A stretch of 17,857 nucleotides of DNA from an uncultured Oenococcus sp. (GTDB taxonomy: Bacteria; Bacillota; Bacilli; Lactobacillales; Lactobacillaceae): NCBI GenBank assembly GCA_934229385.1, contig CAKQDH010000009.1, forward strand, positions 1 through 17,857, given 5' to 3'. The translations under genes and the position numbers were made by a program. This document shows, piece by piece, positions 7,050 through 12,123 of this stretch; position 1 is the stretch's first letter, and every line of letters starts with the position of its first letter. A model generated the notes under the pieces. It had not been told where the DNA came from, made no database searches, and saw nothing but the letters and a program-made list of their open reading frames with translations.

Positions 7050-7613
7050 ATGTCTTCTACAAAACAAGAAGGTCAAAAAGATTGGTACGTTGTACATACG
7101 TATTCTGGTTATGAACATCGTGTCAAACAAAATTTAGAACAACGCCGAGAATCAATGGGCATGACCAATTATATTTTTAAAGTCATTGTACCTGAAAATG
7201 AAAAAGTAAAAACCGGTCCTAATGGTGAAGCAAAAAAAGTTGTAGAAAACGATTTTCCAGGTTATGTACTAGTTCAAATGGTTATGACTGACGAATCTTG
7301 GTTTGTGGTTCGTAATACTCCCGGTGTAACAGGTTTCCTAGGCTCACATGGACATGGATCAAAACCAAATCCAGTAACAAAAGAAGAAATTGATAGGATA
7401 ATGCATAGAATGGGCCTTATTAAAAGAGATACTAATAATTTGAACGTTAAAATAGGTGAAGTTGTTTCTATTATAGGAGGAGCAATGAATGGCATGGAAG
7501 GAAAAATTACTTCCATTGATAAAGAGAAAAAAGTTGTTAGTGTTCTAGTTGACATGTTCGGGCGGAAGACTGAAACAGAAATATCTTTTAATGATATTGA
7601 TAAGGTTTATTAA
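7050..7613 (+). CDS. nusG: Transcription termination/antitermination factor NusG
   Basis: NusG binds RNA polymerase through its NGN domain and links it to the ribosome, Rho or RNA through its KOW domain. The 187-residue protein shows WYVVHTYSGYEHRVKQNL at the start of the NGN domain, FPGYVLVQM, VRNTPGVTGFLG, and the KOW part GEVVSIIGGAMNGMEGKI ... KVVSVLVDMFGRKTETEIS. Length is typical. I prefer ATG 7050 because GAGG at 7041-7044 stands 5 nt ahead; the in-frame GTG at 7044 would overlap that site. It follows secE, as in most bacteria, and precedes the rplKA operon, which has its own promoter. Confidence 0.95.
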   Translation: MSSTKQEGQKDWYVVHTYSGYEHRVKQNLEQRRESMGMTNYIFKVIVPENEKVKTGPNGEAKKVVENDFPGYVLVQMVMTDESWFVVRNTPGVTGFLGSHGHGSKPNPVTKEEIDRIMHRMGLIKRDTNNLNVKIGEVVSIIGGAMNGMEGKITSIDKEKKVVSVLVDMFGRKTETEISFNDIDKVY

Positions 7614-7671
7614 AAATCAACAAATTAATAATTATTAAATCTATTATTTTTTATTAAACCTATAATTTTTA

Positions 7672-7700
7672 TTGAATTAAACAAGTAAAAAATGTATGAT
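7672..7700 (+). promoter_or_regulatory. Promoter of the rplK-rplA operon
   Basis: TTGAAT (7672-7677) and TATGAT (7695-7700) have an ideal 17-bp spacer. A start near 7707 would give a leader of about 80 nt before the rplK GTG. The 14-bp palindrome TTAATAATTATTAA at 7625-7638, between nusG and this promoter, may help end the nusG transcript. Confidence 0.6.
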
Positions 7701-7706
7701 TAACTT

Positions 7707-7785
7707 TGCATGTTAAAAATCATGTGCGGAAGCAGTGTCACGGCTGCACTTTCTACCGCTAGATTAATTGAGAGGAGACATTATC
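7707..7785 (+). promoter_or_regulatory. Candidate autoregulatory leader of rplK-rplA
   Basis: The segment is much richer in G+C than its surroundings and folds into a two-level hairpin: GCGG (7726-7729) with CCGC (7756-7759) enclosing GCAG (7732-7735) with CTGC (7744-7747). The ribosome-binding site GAGAGGAG (7770-7777) follows just outside. Bacterial L11 operons are commonly repressed by L1 binding a 23S-like hairpin in this leader; the position fits, but the L1 recognition sequence itself was not proven by inspection. Confidence 0.45.
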
Positions 7786-8301
7786 GTGGCTAAAAATGTC
7801 GTTAACGTAGTAAAATTACAAATACCTGCTGCTAAAGCTACTCCAGCTCCACCTGTAGGCCCAGCTTTAGGACAAGCCGGGATTAATATTGGACAATTTA
7901 CTAAAGATTTTAATGCAAAAACAAAAGATCAAGCTGGATCTGTAATTCCAGTTGTTATTTCGGTTTATCAAGATCGTTCTTTTTCATTCATAACAAAAAC
8001 ACCTCCAGCATCAGATCTATTAAAAAAAGCAGCTAATACCAAAAAGGCTTCTGGACAGCCCAACAAGATAAAAGCTGCTAATGTAACAACTGACCAAGTA
8101 AAAGAAATCGCAAAAACTAAACTTCCAGATTTAAATGCTTCTGATTTGTCAGCCGCTACTAAAATTGTTTTGGGAACAGCTCGCTCAATGGGCTTTCTAG
8201 TAGATGGTAAATCTCTTGATAAAGGACCATCTAAAGTAAGTTCAAATGAAAATGATGCAACTAATAAACAAAGTGATGCTTCAGAAGGAGGCGCTAAATA
8301 A
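7786..8301 (+). CDS. rplK: 50S ribosomal protein L11 with C-terminal extension
   Basis: L11 forms the GTPase-associated centre with 23S rRNA helices 43-44 and L10-L12. The N-terminal domain reads [31 protein letters not shown], followed by the RNA-binding domain with [11 protein letters not shown] and the GTARSMGF end. The family normally stops near residue 141; here about 29 more residues follow, rich in Ser, Asn, Asp, Glu and Lys and ending EGGAK. I take GTG 7786 as start because GAGAGGAG lies 8 nt ahead and the protein then begins MAKNVVNVV; the in-frame TTG at 7768 would place the ribosome-binding site inside the gene. The stop overlaps the rplA start as TAATG. Confidence 0.95.
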   Translation: MAKNVVNVVKLQIPAAKATPAPPVGPALGQAGINIGQFTKDFNAKTKDQAGSVIPVVISVYQDRSFSFITKTPPASDLLKKAANTKKASGQPNKIKAANVTTDQVKEIAKTKLPDLNASDLSAATKIVLGTARSMGFLVDGKSLDKGPSKVSSNENDATNKQSDASEGGAK

Positions 8302-8993
8302 TGACTAAACAACATAGCAAAAAATATTTAGCTGCTGCTAAAAAAGTTGATTCTGCAAAACAATATTCTCTTTCGGATGCTGTAACTTTATTAAAAGAAA
8401 TTTCTTTTACGAAATTTAATTCCAATGTTGAAATTGTCTTTAATTTAAATGTAGACACTACTAAGGCTGATCAACAACTTCGAGGAGCTATGGTTTTGCC
8501 TAATGGGTCTGGAAATGCTAAAACGGTTACAGTTTTTGCTGATGGTGATAAAGCTAGCGATGCAAAAAAAGCTGGAGCTGATTTTGTTGGGAGTGACGAT
8601 CTCATTAAAAAAGTACAAACGGGGTGGTCAAAATTTGATATTGCTATCGCTACTCCAAACCAAATGCCTAAAGTTGGAAGAGTAGGAAGAGTTTTGGGGC
8701 CTCGCGGTCTTATGCCCAATCCAAAAGAGGGAACAGTTACATTAGATATTTCAAAAGCTGTCAAAGATGCCAAAAGTGGTCAAGTGACTTATCGTACTGA
8801 TAGAAATGGCAATATTGCTATTCCGGTAGGTAAAGTTTCTTTCGATAAGGAAAAACTTACTCAAAACATCAAAAGTGTGGCTTCCACAATTTTAAATGCT
8901 CGACCAAGTACTGTTAAAGGTAAATATATCTTAAGCGCTCATATTTCATCTACCATGAGCCCAGCGATCTCTCTGAATGTATCTACATTGTAA
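8301..8993 (+). CDS. rplA: 50S ribosomal protein L1
   Basis: L1 builds the mobile L1 stalk at the ribosomal E site and in many bacteria represses its own operon. The 230-residue protein has the full family pattern: KYLAAAKKVDSAKQYSL at the start, VEIVFNLNVD, LPNGSGNAKTVTVFADG, the inserted domain with GVRG-like GRVGRVLGPRGLMPNPKEGTV, and the C-terminal YRTDRNGNIAIPVGKVSF and ISSTMSPAISLNV. AAGGAGG (8285-8291) lies 9 nt before the ATG, inside the end of rplK, so the two are translationally coupled. The protein is typical in length and sequence. Confidence 0.96.
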   Translation: MTKQHSKKYLAAAKKVDSAKQYSLSDAVTLLKEISFTKFNSNVEIVFNLNVDTTKADQQLRGAMVLPNGSGNAKTVTVFADGDKASDAKKAGADFVGSDDLIKKVQTGWSKFDIAIATPNQMPKVGRVGRVLGPRGLMPNPKEGTVTLDISKAVKDAKSGQVTYRTDRNGNIAIPVGKVSFDKEKLTQNIKSVASTILNARPSTVKGKYILSAHISSTMSPAISLNVSTL

Positions 8994-9206
8994 AAACGCT
9001 CATGTCGTATCGATGATGACAAGAGTATGCCTAATAACTAATATATTATAAAAGTTTCTAAAGTTTATTTTTAGAATAAACGTTAAACAACATAAAAAAG
9101 TAATAATCTTAATAAGATATTATTCTTATAGCTTATAAATAAGAGAATAATAAAATTTTAATTTTATAAAAATACATTTAAAAATAAAGTTTTAATTTTT
9201 TGCTTA
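8994..9206. other. Noncoding spacer rplA-rplJ with several inverted repeats
   Basis: No gene is seen. The spacer holds a loose hairpin just after rplA (CTC-A-TGTC / GACA-A-GAG, about 8999-9024). It also has GTTTATT-TTTAG-AATAAAC (9063-9081), ATCTT-AAT-AAGAT (9106-9118), and TTATTCTTAT (9120-9129) against ATAAG-AG-AATAA (9139-9150). A 15-bp arm (9181-9195) pairs with 9214-9228 across the next promoter. None has a classical GC stem plus T-run, so termination of rplKA is not clearly assigned. Confidence 0.5.
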
Positions 9207-9235
9207 TTGCTTATTTAAACTTTATTTTGTATATT
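9207..9235 (+). promoter_or_regulatory. Promoter of rplJ-rplL
   Basis: TTGCTT (9207-9212) and TATATT (9230-9235) are 17 bp apart, just upstream of the L10 leader. Transcription would start near 9242. The elements are embedded in the inverted repeat 9181-9195 / 9214-9228, with the -35 in its loop. Confidence 0.55.
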
Positions 9236-9255
9236 ATCTATGTAAATATATATTT

Positions 9256-9350
9256 TACCTAAGACGTCGGTTGCTAAAAAGCGTAATTCCTGCCGAGGAA
9301 GATTTGTTTAAACCGCGCCTAGTGTCTATTGACATTCGCGGTTTTCCTTT
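9256..9350 (+). promoter_or_regulatory. Ribosomal protein L10 leader with terminator-like hairpin
   Basis: The segment with AGACGTCGG, the AAAGCGTAATTCC loop and TGCCGAGGA is the conserved core of the L10 leader found ahead of rplJ in Firmicutes; it mimics the 23S site bound by L10(L12)4. It is followed by a strong hairpin, AAACCGCG (9310-9317) with CGCGGTTT (9337-9344), containing an inner GTGTC-TATT-GACAT stem, then TCCTTT. Excess L10-L12 complex is expected to bind the leader and lower rplJL expression, by attenuation or translation control. Confidence 0.8.
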
Positions 9351-9387
9351 ACTTAAGTGAAAAAACTATTTACAGAAAGGAGATCCT

Positions 9388-9915
9388 ATGAGTGAGAAAA
9401 CAATTGCTGTAAAAGCTAAGCAAGTAGATAAAGTTGCTAAACTTTTTCAAGATTCAGTTGCTTCAATTATTGCTAATTCACGTGGTTTAACTGTCGGCCA
9501 ATCTAACGATCTTCGCTCTCAACTTAAAAAAGAAGATGTGAATTTAAAAGTAATTAAAAATACAATTCTTATAAGAGCTGCAAAAAAAGTTGGATATGAT
9601 AATCTTGATAAAGTTTTTAAGGGCCCTTCCGCAGTAGCTTTTTCAAAAAAAGATATTATTGCTCCAGAGCGTATTATTAAAAAGTTTAGTAAAACTGCCG
9701 AAGATTTAAAACTAAAAGGCGGAATAATTGATGGAAAAGTTACTGAATTAGATACCATCAATCGTTACGCAGATATTCCATCTAAAGAAACGTTATTACA
9801 ACAGTTAATAGCAGAATTACAATCACCACTTCGTAGCTTTATGTATGGAGTAAATGCGATTGCAAAAAAAGAAAAAAATGAACAAGCTGAAAAAGCTGAT
9901 TCATCGAAAAAATAA
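9388..9915 (+). CDS. rplJ: 50S ribosomal protein L10
   Basis: L10 anchors the L12 dimers to the GTPase-associated centre. The 175-residue protein shows the N-terminal rRNA-binding domain: VDKVAKLFQDSVASIIANSRGLTVGQSNDLRSQL, VNLKVIKNTILIRAA, and FKGPSAVAFSKKDIIAPERI. It then has KLKGGIIDGK and the C-terminal helix (about residues 130-160, LLQQLIAELQSPLRSFMYGVNAI) that binds L12. The length is slightly above the usual 165 owing to a charged Lys/Glu tail. AAAGGAG lies 5 nt before the ATG. It is the first gene of the rplJL operon and follows the L10 leader, through which it should repress itself. Confidence 0.96.
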   Translation: MSEKTIAVKAKQVDKVAKLFQDSVASIIANSRGLTVGQSNDLRSQLKKEDVNLKVIKNTILIRAAKKVGYDNLDKVFKGPSAVAFSKKDIIAPERIIKKFSKTAEDLKLKGGIIDGKVTELDTINRYADIPSKETLLQQLIAELQSPLRSFMYGVNAIAKKEKNEQAEKADSSKK

Positions 9916-9939
9916 ATAAAAATTTTACGGAGGTATATT

Positions 9940-10302
9940 ATGGCATTTGATAAAGACGCAATTATTAATTCTCTTAAAGACGCCTCAATTCTAGATTTAG
10001 CTGATTTAGTAAAGGCTATCGAAAAACAATTCGGAGTTTCTGCAGCAGCCCCTGCAGCAGCTTCTAATAATGGAAATCAACAAGCAGAGAAAAGCACTTT
10101 TAATGTAGAATTAACAGAACAAGGACAGGCTAAAATAAAAGTAATTAAAGCTGTTCGTGATGCTACTGGCCTAGGCCTTAAAGAAAGTAAAGATTTGGTA
10201 GATAAAGCCCCTTCTGTGATTAAAAAAGATCAAAGCAAAGATGATGCTAACGATCTTAAATCAAAATTAGAGGCAGCTGGAGCTACAGTTACCCTTAAAT
10301 AA
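9940..10302 (+). CDS. rplL: 50S ribosomal protein L7/L12
   Basis: L12 dimers form the flexible stalk that recruits translation factor GTPases. The 120-residue protein has the N-terminal dimerisation and L10-binding helices (residues 1-33, [18 protein letters not shown]). An Ala-rich and polar hinge follows (about 34-52), and then the globular C-terminal domain with [38 protein letters not shown], the factor-binding face. Length is typical. GGAGG lies 7 nt ahead of the ATG, and the gap to rplJ is 24 bp. A clear terminator follows. Confidence 0.97.
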   Translation: MAFDKDAIINSLKDASILDLADLVKAIEKQFGVSAAAPAAASNNGNQQAEKSTFNVELTEQGQAKIKVIKAVRDATGLGLKESKDLVDKAPSVIKKDQSKDDANDLKSKLEAAGATVTLK

Positions 10303-10329
10303 TAAAAAATAAAAATTTGCTTATTTAGA

Positions 10330-10357
10330 AAATATTCCATTTTTGGAATATTTTTTT
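10330..10357 (+). terminator. Rho-independent terminator of rplJ-rplL
   Basis: A perfect 9-bp stem AAATATTCC / GGAATATTT with a 6-nt loop is followed by T-rich sequence, 27 bp after the rplL stop. Confidence 0.85.
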
Positions 10358-10432
10358 ATTTTTTAAAAACCTACATTCAATCTTTATTTTTTATTTAAAA
10401 ATCTTTAAAAGTACAAATTAATTATTTATAAA

Positions 10433-11050
10433 ATGAAAAAAGAAAATCAACAATATTTTGAAAAAAATCCTTCTACAAAACATCACTTTTATAAGTTTGT
10501 TTTTAAATTTTTAAATAAAGAATATTTTTTTAAAACAGATTCCAATGTTTTTTCAAAAAAATATATTGATTATGGAACACAAGTTTTGTTAAAAACGATT
10601 TATAAAAATTATCAAATAATTCCACATGGAAATATTTTAGATTTAGGAACTGGATATGGCCCTATTGGAATTATATTTAAATCTTTATATCCTGACCGCT
10701 CTATCTATATGTGTGATATTAATTATCGTGCATTAAATCTTGCTAAAATAAATTTAAACATTAATCGTTTACAAGCAAAGGTATTTTATTCTGATGTTTA
10801 TGCTTCCGTCAAAAATAAATTTGCTTCAATTATAACTAATCCTCCCATTAGAGCTGGAAAAAAAATAGTAAATACCATACTAATTTATTCTCATGAATAC
10901 TTAGTTCCTGGTGGAACAATATTTGCAGTAATACAAAAAAAACAAGGTGCTCAATCTGCAAAAAAAATCCTAGAAAAAAGGTTCGGAAATTGTAAGATTA
11001 TGAATAGAGATAAAGGATATTATGTTTTACGATCAATCAAAAATTTTTAA
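10433..11050 (+). CDS. RsmC-like class I methyltransferase (probable 16S rRNA guanine-N2 methyltransferase)
   Basis: This 205-residue protein is a single Rossmann methyltransferase of the RsmC/YbxB group, which in E. coli makes m2G1207 of 16S rRNA; Firmicutes members are single-domain and often sit after rplL, as here. S-adenosylmethionine motif I is LDLGTGYGPIG (residues 69-79), motif II is the acidic MCDIN, and catalytic motif IV is NPPIRAGK with Asn136-Pro-Pro138. The start MKKENQQYFEKNPSTKHH resembles the usual QYFEENPxxxH opening. The ATG has no Shine-Dalgarno sequence; TATTTATAA lies directly in front. The tadA start overlaps its last 29 bp, so the two are probably coupled. The substrate is inferred from family and context. 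Confidence 0.85.
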   Translation: MKKENQQYFEKNPSTKHHFYKFVFKFLNKEYFFKTDSNVFSKKYIDYGTQVLLKTIYKNYQIIPHGNILDLGTGYGPIGIIFKSLYPDRSIYMCDINYRALNLAKINLNINRLQAKVFYSDVYASVKNKFASIITNPPIRAGKKIVNTILIYSHEYLVPGGTIFAVIQKKQGAQSAKKILEKRFGNCKIMNRDKGYYVLRSIKNF

Positions 11051-11501
11051 TTTTATGGAAATTGCCTTAAAACAAGCACAATTAGCTTTTAAGGAGCAAG
11101 AAGTACCAATTGGAGCTATTTTGGTTAAAGATGGTAATATAATTAGCCAAAATCACAATCGTAAAGAACAACTTAATCTAGCAACTGCACACGCTGAAAA
11201 ATTAGTTATTGAAGAAGGTAATTTAAAATTAAATAGCTGGCGTTTAACCGGATGCTCTTTATTCGTAACGGTAGAACCATGTGTTATGTGTTGTGGAGCT
11301 ATTTTACAAAGTCGAATACCCGAATTATATTACGGAACAAATAATACAAAATTTGGGGGAGTAAATTCTTTATACAACCTTTTAGATGACAGAAGAGAAA
11401 ACCATGAAGTAAAAATATATCCTCGAATACTAGAAAGAGCTTCCAACAATTTAATGAAAAAATTTTTTCTAAAAATAAGAAATAAAGAAGAAGAAAAATA
11501 A
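11022..11501 (+). CDS. tadA: tRNA-specific adenosine deaminase TadA
   Basis: TadA deaminates adenosine 34 of tRNA-Arg(ACG) to inosine and is normally essential. The 159-residue protein has the zinc/catalytic triad of the cytidine-deaminase fold: HAE with ligand His57 and proton shuttle Glu59, and PCVMC with ligands Cys87 and Cys90. GAILQSRIPELYYG follows, and VPIGAILVKDG appears earlier. The DRRENHEVKIYP segment replaces the usual NHxxxVxxG region but keeps NHEV. I take ATG 11022 because AAAGGA precedes it within the upstream gene; the alternative ATG 11055 has no such site and would shorten helix 1. It is the last gene before ffs, the usual lactobacillus order. Confidence 0.92.
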   Translation: MFYDQSKIFNFMEIALKQAQLAFKEQEVPIGAILVKDGNIISQNHNRKEQLNLATAHAEKLVIEEGNLKLNSWRLTGCSLFVTVEPCVMCCGAILQSRIPELYYGTNNTKFGGVNSLYNLLDDRRENHEVKIYPRILERASNNLMKKFFLKIRNKEEEK

Positions 11502-11510
11502 CCAATTTTT

Positions 11511-11540
11511 CTAAAGAAGGCTCTTACTAAGCTATTTTTT
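11511..11540 (+). terminator. Possible weak terminator after tadA
   Basis: GGCT and AGCT (one G-U pair) enclose a 7-nt loop, flanked by an A-rich 5' arm and the run ATTTTTT on the 3' side. The stem is short, so this is only a candidate end for the rsmC-like/tadA transcript. Confidence 0.35.
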
Positions 11541-11556
11541 AACGAAAAAATTAGAC

Positions 11557-11849
11557 ATAAATCCCGTGAATTTATTTGTGAGATGAATACAAACTAAAAT
11601 CAACTTAATTCCTTTGACACCCCAAGGACAATAAAGACTTTAGTAGCTATTGCTACTTCGGGGGTATAGAAATATATCTAGAAGCCAGCTTATCTAAGCA
11701 AATTGTGGCTGTCTAATACGTATTTTGATATTAGAATCTACAAGCTACGAGTTTTAACCCGTGGTAGTTGACTTCATTAGGACTTATTAAATAATAATAG
11801 GAAAAACTTAATAATTTATTATCCCTAATCTAGATCCAGTATTCGATCT
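11557..11849 (+). ncRNA. Candidate structured RNA of unknown family between tadA and ffs
   Basis: There is no open frame, yet much of the segment is richer in G+C than the spacers around it and packed with paired segments. TCAACT (11600-11605) pairs with AGTTGA (11766-11771), closing four hairpins: ACCCC/GGGGT (11619-11623, 11661-11665) enclosing AGTAGC-TATT-GCTACT; AGCCA/TGGCT (11683-11687, 11706-11710) enclosing GCTT-ATCT-AAGC; TCTAATA/TATTAGA (11712-11718, 11729-11735); and CTACG/CGTGG (11745-11749, 11760-11764). A second closed unit, ATTAGG/CCTAAT (11776-11829), and AGATC/GATCT (11832-11849) follow, and ATAAAT/ATTTAT (11557-11575) precedes. Size would suit 6S, RNase P or tmRNA, but I cannot find RNase P conserved cores or a tmRNA tag or tRNA-like end. 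Strand and limits are unproven; no convincing promoter was found. The strand is given as that of the neighbouring genes. Confidence 0.45.
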
Positions 11850-11953
11850 TCACGTGATAAAAACTATTAAGGTTCATTGATTATGTAACTAGAATTTCTT
11901 TTTAAAAATAAAAATATTTATTAATAAAAAAAGGAATTATTCTGAAATATTTT

Positions 11954-11983
11954 TTGACAGTTACTAAAAAAATAATATATAAT
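11954..11983 (+). promoter_or_regulatory. Consensus promoter of ffs
   Basis: Perfect TTGACA (11954-11959) and perfect TATAAT (11978-11983) are separated by 18 bp, and the SRP RNA begins 5-6 bp later. It is the best sigma-A type promoter in the window, as expected for a stable RNA. Confidence 0.85.
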
Positions 11984-11987
11984 AATA

Positions 11988-12072
11988 GGGCGAGCAAGGA
12001 CTACTAGTGAATTAGGTCAGGGCAGGAATGCAGCAGCCTTAAGCTAGTTTAAGGTTCTGTGCTCGTTTTTTT
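11988..12072 (+). ncRNA. ffs: Signal recognition particle RNA (small bacterial 4.5S-like type)
   Basis: The conserved domain IV is present: GGTCAGGGCAGGAATGCAGC, with the GGAA tetraloop and the asymmetric-loop bases bound by Ffh, then AGCC. The outer helix pairs CGAGCA with TGCTCG and AGGAC with GTTCT (one bulged G). The T-run at 12066-12072 ends the gene. At about 80 nt it is the short hairpin form of lactobacilli, without an Alu domain. Position upstream of dnaX is the standard order. Confidence 0.93.
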
Positions 12073-12092
12073 ACATAAATTTAAATCAAAAA

Positions 12093-12101
12093 TGTTAAAA
12101 T
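12093..12101 (+). promoter_or_regulatory. Candidate extended -10 promoter of the dnaX operon
   Basis: TGT followed by TAAAAT forms an extended -10 element; no -35 hexamer stands at the right distance, which extended -10 promoters can tolerate. Transcription would start about 15 nt before the dnaX ATG. Confidence 0.35.
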
Positions 12102-12123
12102 TTTGTTTCGGTAATTTTTAATA

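Noticed and set aside
7768..7785. TTG 7768 as the rplK start
   Set aside because: It would put the GAGAGGAG site inside the gene; GTG 7786 gives the standard MAKNVVNVV start.
7274..8773. Long antisense open frames opposite nusG, rplK and rplA
   Set aside because: They mirror conserved ribosomal and NusG genes, have no ribosome-binding sites and encode no recognisable domain.
11557..11849. Assignment of the folded segment as RNase P RNA, tmRNA, a T-box or a tRNA
   Set aside because: The RNase P core GAGGAAAGTCC and ACAGAAA, a tmRNA tag with tRNA-like CCA end, the T-box GGGTGGNACCGCG and a tRNA GTTCRA arm were all looked for on both strands and not found.
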